Notes under the pieces: generated by a model
Seen by the model: only the letters and a program-made list of their open reading frames with translations
What the model was told of the DNA's origin: nothing
Databases searched by the model: none
Shown: positions 21,320 through 29,124 of the stretch, piece by piece
Layout of the letters: every line of letters starts with the position of its first letter
Position numbering within the stretch: the stretch's first letter is position 1
Source of the DNA: Caulobacter segnis
GTDB taxonomy: Bacteria; Pseudomonadota; Alphaproteobacteria; Caulobacterales; Caulobacteraceae
NCBI RefSeq assembly: GCF_023935105.1
Contig: NZ_CP096040.1
Span: 248,001-312,000 of the forward strand
DNA length: 64,000 nt
Reading direction: 5' to 3'
Translations under genes and position numbers: made by a program

Positions 21320-21465
21320 CGCTTCATCGTCCCTTGTCTTGGCCCTCGGCCATTTCGGCGACTAAGAGGGCGCGACCGCGATCTTGTAAAGCGCGCGCTT
21401 GCCGCGACAGCGCGAGAACGGCACACATCCGGTTACCGTGTGTAAGGGGCAGTAAGGGGATTGGC

Positions 21466-22068
21466 ATGAGCGACAAGAATTCGGGCGATTCCAGCCCCGG
21501 GCACCTGCACCGGCTGGTGCTGTTCTCGGACGCCGTCTTCGCGATCGCCATCACCCTGCTGGCCATCGAGATCCACCCGCCCCACCACTGGCATGGCGTG
21601 GCGGACCTGTTCAGCCAGATGGGCCCCAAGCTGCTGGCCTATGCTGTCTCGTTCGCGGTGATCGGAATCTGCTGGTTCAGCCATCGCCGGGTGTTCGCCC
21701 GCCTGGCCCGCGCCGACGGCCGCCTCGACTTCCTGAATTTCCTGGTGCTGGGCGTGATCGCCCTTCTGCCGCTGGCCACCGAACTCTTGTGGGAAGGCGG
21801 TGGTCAGGCGCTGCCGATCTATGTCGGGCTGGTGGCGCTGAGCGGCCTGGCCATGGGCTTGCTTTGGGCCTACGCCGCCTTCGTCGGCAAGCTGGTCCAG
21901 CCGACGCCGACCGGCGAGGCCTGGTTCATGCTGCTGCGGGTGACGGTGCTGCCGGGCCTGCTGTGCGGCCTGACCCTGTTCAGCCTGGTGCGGCCATGGG
22001 GCTGGATTCTGATCGCCGCGCTGCTGGCGGGCCTGTCCTGGCTGGGCCGCAAGCTGAAGGTCGCCTGA
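21466..22068 (+). CDS. TMEM175-family membrane protein (possible potassium channel)
   Basis: A 200-residue protein of about six hydrophobic segments. The first helix carries the family motif as FSDAVFAIAITLLAIEI, where the usual FSDG reads FSDA; the Ile/Leu residues after it form the hydrophobic pore in TMEM175 channels. Bacterial members have one six-helix repeat and assemble as tetramers. Its stop overlaps the rsmD start (TGATG), so the two are probably co-translated. Confidence 0.82.
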   Translation: MSDKNSGDSSPGHLHRLVLFSDAVFAIAITLLAIEIHPPHHWHGVADLFSQMGPKLLAYAVSFAVIGICWFSHRRVFARLARADGRLDFLNFLVLGVIALLPLATELLWEGGGQALPIYVGLVALSGLAMGLLWAYAAFVGKLVQPTPTGEAWFMLLRVTVLPGLLCGLTLFSLVRPWGWILIAALLAGLSWLGRKLKVA

Positions 22069-22631
22069 TGCGCATCGTCTCGGGCCAGTATCGCGGCAAG
22101 GCCATCGTCGCGCCGCCAGGCGAGGCCACCCGTCCCACCTCCGACCGCGCCCGCCAGGCCGTGTTCAATATCCTGGAGCATGCCGCCTGGGCGCCGGAAC
22201 TGCACGGCGCGCGGGTGATCGACGTCTTCGCTGGCTCGGGCGCGCTGGGGCTGGAGGCCCTGTCGCGGGGCGCGAGCTTCTGCCTGTTCGTCGAGACCGA
22301 CGACGCCGCGCGCGGGGCGATCCGCGAGAACATCGACGCCATGCACCTGTTCGGCGTCACCCGCGTGCATCGCCGCGACGCCACCGACCTGGGGCCTCGT
22401 CCCGCCAGCGCCGGCGCGCCGTTCGACATCGCCTTCCTGGATCCGCCCTACGCCAAGGGTCTGGGCGAGAAGGCGGTCGCCGAGCTGAAGGCCCACGACT
22501 GGCTGGCTCCCGGCGCGATCCTGATGTTCGAGCGCGGCCGCAGCGAGATCGACCCCGTGCTGGACGGCTTAGAGCAGATCGACGCGCGCGACTACGGCGC
22601 CGCGCGGGTGCTGTTTTTCAAGCGGCTGTAA
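22068..22631 (+). CDS. rsmD: 16S rRNA (guanine-966 N2) methyltransferase
   Basis: A 187-residue class I SAM methyltransferase. It opens with MRIVSGQYRGKAIVAPPG, the RsmD hallmark, followed by motif I VIDVFAGSGALGLEALSRG and the catalytic D-P-P-Y in FLDPPYAKG. It methylates one guanine in the 30S subunit head. It overlaps the upstream gene by one base and is followed by a convergent-gap hairpin. Confidence 0.94.
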   Translation: MRIVSGQYRGKAIVAPPGEATRPTSDRARQAVFNILEHAAWAPELHGARVIDVFAGSGALGLEALSRGASFCLFVETDDAARGAIRENIDAMHLFGVTRVHRRDATDLGPRPASAGAPFDIAFLDPPYAKGLGEKAVAELKAHDWLAPGAILMFERGRSEIDPVLDGLEQIDARDYGAARVLFFKRL

Positions 22632-22654
22632 AAGACCTCAACCGCACCCCAATG

Positions 22655-22696
22655 TGTCACCCCGGACAGCCTCAGTGAGGCTTCCGGGATGACACG
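22655..22696. terminator. Long hairpin between convergent genes
   Basis: GTGTCA (22655-22660) pairs with TGACAC (22691-22696), and inside it CCCGGA and AGCCTCA pair with TCCGGG and TGAGGCT with small offsets. It is a nearly continuous stem of about 18 bp in 42 nt. There is no T-run. Its place 24 bp after the rsmD stop and 27 bp from the end of the facing gene suits a bidirectional terminator or RNA-end-protecting hairpin. Confidence 0.65.
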
Positions 22697-22722
22697 AAAG
22701 AAAGCGGTTCAGGTGGTGGGCC

Positions 22723-22998
22723 TCACCACGCCTTCGCGCCCACCCGATTGTCGAGCTGGGCGCGCAGGCTGCCCAGGCCCAGCCGGGTGATCCGGTAGGG
22801 GCCCCCGTCCTGGCTAGCGATCAGCCGCTTGCGCTTCAGGGATTGGAAGACGCCGACCGTGCAGTCGGTGAGGGTCCAGCCGTCGCGGGTGAGGCAGTCC
22901 GCCGAGGTGATCTTGCCGTTGTCGTCGCGTTCGAGTTCGATGCGGCCGCCCTGGGCCAGGGCGTGCAGGGTCCGCTGCTGCGGTTTGGAGATGTTCAA
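22723..22998 (-). CDS. YjhX-family toxin
   Basis: A 91-residue protein beginning (M)[21 protein letters not shown] and ending in [10 protein letters not shown], matching the YjhX family over its whole length. E. coli YjhX is described as the toxin of the YjhX/YjhQ pair and is said to act on topoisomerase I. The start is a TTG at 22998, needed to give the family N terminus; the ribosome-binding site is weak. No YjhQ-like acetyltransferase antitoxin is adjacent, so it is an orphan or relies on a distant partner. Confidence 0.82.
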   Translation of the reverse strand: MNISKPQQRTLHALAQGGRIELERDDNGKITSADCLTRDGWTLTDCTVGVFQSLKRKRLIASQDGGPYRITRLGLGSLRAQLDNRVGAKAW

Positions 22999-23412
22999 GG
23001 GAATTGTCCGAGAGATCGAGGCGCGTAATCGCGCGTCCACCGGCTGGGGGAGCGCGGGCGGAGCGGGCCTATCGACTTTCGAACCGAGGGCTCGGAGCCT
23101 GTTAGGCCCGGACCTCGCGCACAATCTCGGACATGAACCACACAAGAGAGGTTGGTGGCGGAAAGATGGGGCAGGACGTGGCGAAGCTCAAGCCGTGATC
23201 TTCCCGCGCGGCGGCCGGCGGTATAGGGTCGCGCGGTCGAAAAGGACCTGGATCGGCAGACGGTAAGCCCGATCCCTTCGTCGCTGGACGAGGCTCCGTT
23301 CCCGCCCCCATGCGGCGAACCCACGGCAGGCTTCGGCGCGCCCCGCGCCGGCGGTCTGCGCGTGGCGAACATTCGATCCCACGACCGCGCGCGGGCCATT
23401 TCGAATGGAGCA
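22999..23412. other. Intergenic stretch of about 415 bp
   Basis: No convincing gene was found. It must hold the promoter of the YjhX-type gene (minus strand) and of the monooxygenase-like gene (plus strand). Short open frames on both strands lack ribosome-binding sites and resemble G/C-rich shadow frames. I see no riboswitch or tRNA that I can name. Confidence 0.35.
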
Positions 23413-23736
23413 ATGCGCGTGCCTCTGATCCGAGCCGCCACCGGCGTCATCACCCAGATCAACATCTTCACCGTGCCCGAAGGCGGCCAGCAGGCGCTGA
23501 TCGACCACCTGGCCGAGGCGGCCGCCTATGCCCGCCAGGAGCCGGGATGGCTGTCGGCCAGCCTGCATCGCAGCCTGGATGGGACCCGCGTGGCCAACTA
23601 TGCCCAGAGCGAAAGCCTCGACGCCGCCCGGGCGGTGGTCGCGCGCCTGACGGAGGCCGGGTTCATCGATCGCAACCGGCGGTTCGGCGAGGCCCATCCG
23701 GGTCTCTACGAGGTCGCCATGACCTTGGAGCGCTGA
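23413..23736 (+). CDS. Antibiotic biosynthesis monooxygenase-like (ABM) domain protein
   Basis: A 107-residue ferredoxin-like fold protein: INIFTVPEGGQQALIDHLAEAA, ARQEPGWLSASLHRSLDGTRVANYAQ. ABM proteins are small cofactor-free monooxygenases or heme-binding relatives. The ATG at 23413 lies only 2 bases after GGAG; a GTG at 23419 would have 8-base spacing and may be the true start. Neighbours give no pathway. Confidence 0.82.
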   Translation: MRVPLIRAATGVITQINIFTVPEGGQQALIDHLAEAAAYARQEPGWLSASLHRSLDGTRVANYAQSESLDAARAVVARLTEAGFIDRNRRFGEAHPGLYEVAMTLER

Positions 23737-23826
23737 CGAACAGGCGAGCGTCGGCGCCGAGGACCTATGTCTTCTCGCGGCGCCGACGCGCGCCATTCCG
23801 CCATGAGCGGTCCGCTCACCCGTCCC

Positions 23827-23862
23827 GGAACGCTGGGTCCTAGGCGCAAGGCCCGGGAAAAC
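23827..23862. repeat. Family B repeat, single diverged arm
   Basis: This stretch matches the reverse complement of the left arm of the inverted repeat at 20180-20205 and of the ten bases inside it: GGAACGCTGGGTCCTAGG is identical, then CACAAGGCCTAGGAA is changed to CGCAAGGCCCGGGAA. It lies in the gap between convergent genes, as the first copy does. Confidence 0.8.
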
Positions 23863-23940
23863 GGGGATGGTTTAGGCTCGGCTTGGGTCCCTGTTTTCGC
23901 GAATCGCCGACGAACGACGAGGCGCCCCGGGGCCGTCGTC

Positions 23941-24270
23941 CTACGGCGCCTTGCTGACGCTGTTGTCGACGCCCGAGATGTTGACGCGGGGCGGCTTGGC
24001 CGAGCGCCAGCGGACCGACTGATCCGTGCCGTTGACCTCCACGAGGGCGCCGGGCTTGAGGTCGATGACGATCTTGCTGCCGCTGCCCGACAGCGTCAGG
24101 CTGGCGCAGGCGCCGGTGAAGGTCAGGACGTGATCCACCCCGTCGACGACGACGTCGCGCCCCTCGCAGTCGATCGAGCGCTGATGCTCCACACCGCTGA
24201 TTTCGATCGGCGCCTTGGCGGGGCCGGCGGCGAGACCAGCGACGAGCGCGAGCAGGGCGGTGAAGACCAT
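23941..24270 (-). CDS. DUF3060-domain exported protein
   Basis: A 109-residue product with an N-terminal signal peptide (MVFTALLALVAGLAAGPAKA). A repeated beta-strand pattern with two cysteines follows (SIDCEGRDVVVDGVDHVLTFTGACASLTLSGSGSKIVIDL), typical of DUF3060. Such domains look like short right-handed beta-helix pieces in periplasmic or surface proteins. Function unknown. Confidence 0.82.
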   Translation of the reverse strand: MVFTALLALVAGLAAGPAKAPIEISGVEHQRSIDCEGRDVVVDGVDHVLTFTGACASLTLSGSGSKIVIDLKPGALVEVNGTDQSVRWRSAKPPRVNISGVDNSVSKAP

Positions 24271-24389
24271 CGTGGAGATCCTTCAAGGCGACAGGAAAGC
24301 GCGCCAGGCCTTCGAGGCGCGGCGTCAGCTTGAGCTTAAATGCGCGAGCCGCACGAAGGCTCCACTAGAGGTGGCGCCGCTCGCGGGTT

Positions 24390-26345
24390 TTATTTCTTGG
24401 GCTTAGCCGGCGTCGTCTGGGTCACCTTGACCGGGGCGCCGGACTGGCGGGCCTCGCTGACCAGGCCGGCGCAGTCGGCGTCCTTGGCCTCACCGGTGGT
24501 GACGAAGGGCAGCAGGGCGGCGAGCGGGTTGATCAGCGAGCCCAGAGCCGCGGCGACGCCGCCCTGGCCGACGGCCTTGCCGGGCTCCAGCCCGATCTTC
24601 GGGGCCAGGAACGGACCCTTGATGGTGATGGGGATGAACAGACGCACCAGGCGCGGCTTCTTGCTGTCGCCCTCGATGCGGAGATCCATCCGCTCGGTCT
24701 CCAGATTGATCGTGCCGCGCCCCTTGGCCAGCACGACGCCGGTGTCGGCCACCAGGTGGTTGGTGGTCATGACGCCGTTCCGGACGTCGAAGTCGGCGAC
24801 GGCGCAGCGCACCGGCGTTTCCTTGTCGCTCTTCGACAGCAGCAGGATCAGGCCCTTGGAGGCGTTGACACCCAGCAGTTCGGCGAAGGCCTGGCGGATC
24901 TCGCCGCGCGGGGCCACGAAGGTGACCGAACCGTTGGCGGTCGAGGCGGCGCGGTGAACGCTGTTCCCGCTCCCCGACAGCTTGGCGCGGGCCATGACCG
25001 GCCCTTCGATGGCGCGCTTGCCGTCGCTCATGATCGGGATGAAGTCCTCGAGCCGGGCGTTGGTCAGGCGCAGGTCGACATCGGTCTTCGGCGTGGCCGG
25101 ACGGGCGTCCAGCCGCACGGTCCCCTTGAGATCGCCGCGCGAGAAGGTGAAGGCTAGCGGGTCCATGGTCAGCACGCCCTTGTCCAGGGTCAGCTCCAGG
25201 CTGACCTTGCGCAGCGGCAGGTTGGGCGCGTTCACCGCGTCGGCGCGATAGCTGACCTTGGCGTCCATGGCCCGCACGCGATCGACCTGCAGGGTGGCGT
25301 CGGGCAGCAGGCGCTGGGTGGCGTCGCGCTGGGCGGCCTCGATCTTCTGGCCGGCCGAGGCGGTCTCGCCACGCCCGGTGGCGGGGGCGGCGCCGAACAG
25401 GCTGCCCAGGTCGTCGAAGTCCAGGCGGCGTGAGCGCAGGTCAGCCTCCAGATAGGGCCGTTCGCGCCCGGTCAGCACGAACAGATCGCCGCCGATGTCG
25501 CTGTCGCCGACGCGACCCGACAGCTTCTCGAAGTCGTAGCGGTCGCCCTTGCGCACCAGATGGCCCGAGACCTTGTAGGGCGGCGTGTTGGGCAGGGTCA
25601 GGCCGGTCAGGTCGTGCAGGCGGTTCAGGTCGGCGCCCGAGATGGAAAGCTGGGTCTCGAAGCGGCCCAGGTCGAACGGCTTGGTGACATTGCCCTCGGC
25701 GGTGATGTGGGTCGCGCCGGCGCGGATGTCCGCGTCGAAGGGATAGGGCCGATGGGGCGAGATGTTCAGCAGCGGTCCGCCGGTGACCTGGGCCACGAAC
25801 GCGGACCGGTTGAGGCTGCCCTTGCCTTCCAGCACGAAGCGGCCGCCCTGCTGGCCCGCCCTTTCCTGGGCGTTGACCGTGCCGACGAACAGCGCGCCGC
25901 GCTGGCGGTCGTCGACGCGCAGCTTGCCGTCGTTGATCACGAAGCGCTGGATGGCCGGCAGCTTCAGCGGCTTGTCGCTCTTGCGCGCCCCGAAGGTCCA
26001 GTTGGCCTTGCCGTCCTTGGCGCGCAGCAGACGCACGTCGGGCTTGTCGACGGCCAGGAACGGTAGGATGACGTCGCCGCGCAGCAGCGGCAGGATCTTG
26101 ATTTGCACGGCGATGCGCTGGATCCGGGCCATCTGGCCGGCCTCGGGATCGACGCCCTTGGCCCAGTCCGGCTGGCCGATGCGGACGCCATAGACCTCGG
26201 CCTTGGGCTGGAACGACCAGGGATGGACGCGCAGGTCGCCGGTGATGGTCACCTCGCGCTGCATCTGGGCCGAGGCGTAGCGGCTGACCGGACCGCGCAG
26301 CCAGTTCCAGTCGAAGATGACCAGGAAGACGATGATCGCCGCCAC
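24390..26345 (-). CDS. AsmA-family protein
   Basis: A long envelope protein anchored by one N-terminal helix, with the AsmA opening FDWNWLRGPVSRYASAQMQREVTITGDLRV and a C-terminal AsmA_2 region (LVADTGVVLAKGRGTINLETERMDLRIEG). AsmA-like proteins are thought to form lipid-transfer bridges across the periplasm. The GTG at 26345 is the only standard start but cuts into the membrane helix. The frame is open to a TGA at 26472-26474 and encodes a basic segment before the helix. A CTG at 26447 or ATC at 26450 behind GGAG may be the real start. Confidence 0.88.
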   Translation of the reverse strand: MAAIIVFLVIFDWNWLRGPVSRYASAQMQREVTITGDLRVHPWSFQPKAEVYGVRIGQPDWAKGVDPEAGQMARIQRIAVQIKILPLLRGDVILPFLAVDKPDVRLLRAKDGKANWTFGARKSDKPLKLPAIQRFVINDGKLRVDDRQRGALFVGTVNAQERAGQQGGRFVLEGKGSLNRSAFVAQVTGGPLLNISPHRPYPFDADIRAGATHITAEGNVTKPFDLGRFETQLSISGADLNRLHDLTGLTLPNTPPYKVSGHLVRKGDRYDFEKLSGRVGDSDIGGDLFVLTGRERPYLEADLRSRRLDFDDLGSLFGAAPATGRGETASAGQKIEAAQRDATQRLLPDATLQVDRVRAMDAKVSYRADAVNAPNLPLRKVSLELTLDKGVLTMDPLAFTFSRGDLKGTVRLDARPATPKTDVDLRLTNARLEDFIPIMSDGKRAIEGPVMARAKLSGSGNSVHRAASTANGSVTFVAPRGEIRQAFAELLGVNASKGLILLLSKSDKETPVRCAVADFDVRNGVMTTNHLVADTGVVLAKGRGTINLETERMDLRIEGDSKKPRLVRLFIPITIKGPFLAPKIGLEPGKAVGQGGVAAALGSLINPLAALLPFVTTGEAKDADCAGLVSEARQSGAPVKVTQTTPAKPKK

Positions 26346-26574
26346 CAGCGCCAGGGCCGCGCCGATGCCGATCCGGGCGCGCCGCGACAGGCCCCGGAAG
26401 GGATTCCGCGGCGGCTTGGGGGCGAGAGTGGCGTCGGCGGTCGACAGGATCGTGGCTCCGATTGATCCCTCTCAACGCGCGAGGCCCACGGTCGCGTTCC
26501 CGATCGGGTCGGGCTTCCCCTTGGCGCTCGGCGGCTATAGCTTGAGTCAAACAGTTGTTTCATGGGGGCGGCCG

Positions 26575-27216
26575 ATGGCGATCGAGGCGGTGATCTGGGA
26601 TTTCGGCGGCGTGTTCACCACCTCGCCGTTCGAGGCCTTTCGCCGCTACGAGACCGAGAAGGGCCTGCCCCGCGACTTCATCCGTACCGTCAACGCCACC
26701 GACCCGGACGTGAACGCCTGGGCGCGGTTCGAGCGGGCCGAGATCGACGCCGCCGCCTTCGATGGGCTGTTCCTGGAGGAGGCGACGCGACTGGGCCACG
26801 CCGTGCGCGGGGGCGAGGTGCTGCCGCTGCTCTATGGCGACCTGCGGCCTCGGGTGATGGACGCGCTGAAAGCCTGCAAGGCGCGATTCAAGGTCGGCTG
26901 CATCACCAACAACGTCCCCACCGGCCACGGACCCGGCATGGCCCAGAGCGCCGAGAAGGGGCGGGCGGTCGGCGAGATCATGGCCCTGTTCGACGCGGTG
27001 ATCGAAAGCTCCAAGGCCGGGGTGCGCAAGCCCGACCCGCGCATCTACCAGATGATGTGCGAGCGGCTGGACGTCGCGCCGGAGGCCTGCGTCTATCTCG
27101 ACGACCTGGGGATCAACTGCAAGCCGGCGGCGGCCCTGGGCATGACGGCGATCAAGGTCTCGACCGAGGATCAGCTGCTGGCCGACCTTGCCGAAGCGAC
27201 CGGATTGGCGTTCTGA
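26575..27216 (+). CDS. HAD-superfamily hydrolase (IA subfamily)
   Basis: A 213-residue protein with HAD motif I WDFGGVF (Asp9), motif II in VGCITNN, motif III Lys in [12 protein letters not shown] and motif [18 protein letters not shown]. The residue two after Asp9 is Gly, not the Asp needed by typical phosphatases. The DFGGV form is shared with ACAD10-like and epoxide-hydrolase N-terminal HADs. Substrate unknown. It heads a plus-strand run with phhB and an SDR. Confidence 0.87.
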   Translation: MAIEAVIWDFGGVFTTSPFEAFRRYETEKGLPRDFIRTVNATDPDVNAWARFERAEIDAAAFDGLFLEEATRLGHAVRGGEVLPLLYGDLRPRVMDALKACKARFKVGCITNNVPTGHGPGMAQSAEKGRAVGEIMALFDAVIESSKAGVRKPDPRIYQMMCERLDVAPEACVYLDDLGINCKPAAALGMTAIKVSTEDQLLADLAEATGLAF

Positions 27217-27244
27217 GAGGGCGAAGTTCTTCCGGAGAAGGTCC

Positions 27245-27529
27245 ATGTCCCGCCCCAGGATCGGCGCCGCCGCCGCGATCGCCCAGCTCGATGGCTGGAG
27301 CGCCGCGCCGGATCACAAGGACGCCATCGCCAAGACGTTCAAGTTCGCCGACTTCAACGCGGCCTTCGGGTTCATGACGCGCGTGGCCCTGATGGCCGAC
27401 AAGCTCGACCATCACCCCGAGTGGTTCAACGTCTACAACCGCGTCGAGGTGCTGCTGACCACCCACGACGCCGACGGGGTGACCGAACTGGACGTCCAGC
27501 TCGCGAAGTTCATGGACAGCGCGGCCTGA
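27245..27529 (+). CDS. phhB: Pterin-4a-carbinolamine dehydratase
   Basis: A 94-residue protein with the PCD signature [23 protein letters not shown], including the two catalytic histidines. It dehydrates the carbinolamine formed by phenylalanine hydroxylase and recycles the pterin cofactor. GGAGAAGG lies upstream of the ATG at 27245. No phenylalanine hydroxylase gene is in the window. Confidence 0.92.
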   Translation: MSRPRIGAAAAIAQLDGWSAAPDHKDAIAKTFKFADFNAAFGFMTRVALMADKLDHHPEWFNVYNRVEVLLTTHDADGVTELDVQLAKFMDSAA

Positions 27530-27572
27530 AGAATTCAAACTCCCGTTTGAATTATGCGGGAGGACGCCGAAC

Positions 27573-28358
27573 ATGGCGCAGAGCACGGGCCGGGTCGCCG
27601 GCAAGAAGGCCTTCATCACCGGTGGGGCACAGGGCTTGGGCGCGGCGGCCGCGCGCCGCCTGGCCGAGGAAGGCGCCAAGGTCACGGTGGCCGACATCAA
27701 CCTGGCCGGGGCCGAGGCCGTGGCGGCCGAGCTCAACGCCAGGCACGGCGCCGGCACCGCCTTCGCCCTGCCTTTGGACGTCACCCAGGAAGACCAGTGG
27801 ATCGAGGCCCTGGAGAAGGCCAATGGCCTGATGGGCGGCATCTCGGTGCTGCTGAACAACGCCGGCGTGGCGGGCGACAAGCCGCTGGAGGCCATGGAGT
27901 TCGACCTCTGGAAGCGGATCATGGCGATCAATGTCGACAGCGTCTTCCTGGGGGCCAAGCACGCCCTGACCTACATGCGCGAGAACCAGCCGGGCTCGAT
28001 CGTCAACATCAGCTCGATCGCCGGCTTGATCGCCAACCACAATTCGCCGGCCTACAACGCCTCGAAGGCGGCGGTCTGGCTGCTCAGCAAGAACATCGCC
28101 CTCTACTGCGCCAAGCAGGGACTGGATATCCGCTCGAACTCGATCCACCCGACCTTCATCGACACGCCGATCCTGGACCCGCTGAGCCAGCGCCTGGGCA
28201 AGGAAGAGGCCCACGCCAAGCTGGGCCGCCAGATCCCGCTGGGCCACATCGGCGAGCCCAACGACATCGCCAACGCCGTGCTCTACCTGGCCAGCGACGA
28301 GAGCAAGTTCATGACCGGCGCGGAGATGCGCCTGGATGGCGGCATCTCGGCGATGTGA
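27573..28358 (+). CDS. SDR-family oxidoreductase
   Basis: A 261-residue classical SDR with GGAQGLG for the cofactor, LLNNAGVAG, catalytic Ser in VNISSIAG, Tyr/Lys in YNASKAA and a C-terminal LDGG. The acidic ADIN after the second strand favours NAD(H). The C-terminal part resembles 3-hydroxyacyl or cyclohexanol dehydrogenases, but the substrate cannot be named. A family A repeat follows directly. Confidence 0.9.
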   Translation: MAQSTGRVAGKKAFITGGAQGLGAAAARRLAEEGAKVTVADINLAGAEAVAAELNARHGAGTAFALPLDVTQEDQWIEALEKANGLMGGISVLLNNAGVAGDKPLEAMEFDLWKRIMAINVDSVFLGAKHALTYMRENQPGSIVNISSIAGLIANHNSPAYNASKAAVWLLSKNIALYCAKQGLDIRSNSIHPTFIDTPILDPLSQRLGKEEAHAKLGRQIPLGHIGEPNDIANAVLYLASDESKFMTGAEMRLDGGISAM

Positions 28359-28365
28359 GTGAAGT

Positions 28366-28485
28366 TCTCCTCCCCCGCGGCGCGGGGGAGGTGGCCCAGA
28401 GGGTCGGAGGGGGCCAGCTGGGCGAACGCCGCATTAGCCCCCTCAGTCGCTCCGCGACAGCTCCCCCGTGACACGGGGGAGCAGA
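28366..28485. repeat. Family A intergenic repeat, full copy 2
   Basis: A second full copy of the element at 14101-14215, with the same order of blocks: a CTCCCCC/GGGGGAG-type stem at the left end, GGTGGCCCAGAGGG, GGAGGGGGC, GCATTAGCCCCCTCAGTCG, CGACAGCTCCCC and a final stem. The variable parts keep base pairing (left stem CCCCGCGGCGCGGGG here, CCCCTCTGGGGGG in copy 1). It begins 8 bases after an SDR stop and ends 6 bases before the regA stop. Confidence 0.86.
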
Positions 28486-28490
28486 TTTCC

Positions 28491-29048
28491 TTACCGCGGC
28501 GCGCGCTTGGCCAGGATCCGCTGCAGGGTCCGGCGGTGCATGTTCAGGCGGCGCGCGGTTTCCGAGACGTTGTGGCCGCACATCTCGTAGACGCGCTGGA
28601 TGTGCTCCCAGCGGACGCGGTCGGCGCTCATCGGGTTTTCCGGCGGCGTCGGGGCGGCGTCCTTGGCGGCCAGCAGGGCGCGGGCCACGTCATCAGCGTC
28701 TGCGGGCTTGGACAGATAGTCGACCACCCCCGCCTTCACCGCCGCCACGGCCGTGGCGATGTTGCCATAGCCGGTCAGCATGATGACCTTGGCGTCGGGC
28801 CGCGCGTCGCGCACCGCCTCGACCACCTTCAGGCCCGAGCCGTCCTCCAGCCGCATGTCCAGCACCGCGTGGGCCGGCGCCGCGCCGCGCAGGATGGTCA
28901 GCGCCTCGGCGACCGAGGCGGCCAAAGTCACCTCGAAGCCGCGCTGCTCCAGCGCTCGGCCAAGCCGCGTCCGCAGCGGCCCGTCATCGTCCAACAGAAG
29001 AAGCGACTTGTCCGGCAGCGCCGAAACCAGCTCTCCGATATCCGCCAT
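28491..29048 (-). CDS. regA: RegA/ActR/PrrA-type redox response regulator
   Basis: A 185-residue regulator with a receiver domain (acidic pocket Asp20-Asp22, phospho-acceptor Asp64 in AVLDMRLEDGSG, Lys in LSKPAD) and a C-terminal Fis-like helix-turn-helix NVSETARRLNMHRRTLQRIL. It pairs with the adjacent RegB-type kinase and controls redox-responsive energy metabolism genes in alphaproteobacteria. The gene is 76 bp from regB on the same strand. Confidence 0.92.
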   Translation of the reverse strand: MADIGELVSALPDKSLLLLDDDGPLRTRLGRALEQRGFEVTLAASVAEALTILRGAAPAHAVLDMRLEDGSGLKVVEAVRDARPDAKVIMLTGYGNIATAVAAVKAGVVDYLSKPADADDVARALLAAKDAAPTPPENPMSADRVRWEHIQRVYEMCGHNVSETARRLNMHRRTLQRILAKRAPR

Positions 29049-29124
29049 AGAAGTCAGCCCCTCCCCGGGCCAATACTCAACAGGCCAAATAACGACCCAT
29101 ACTTTCCCTTATCCGCGCCGTACA

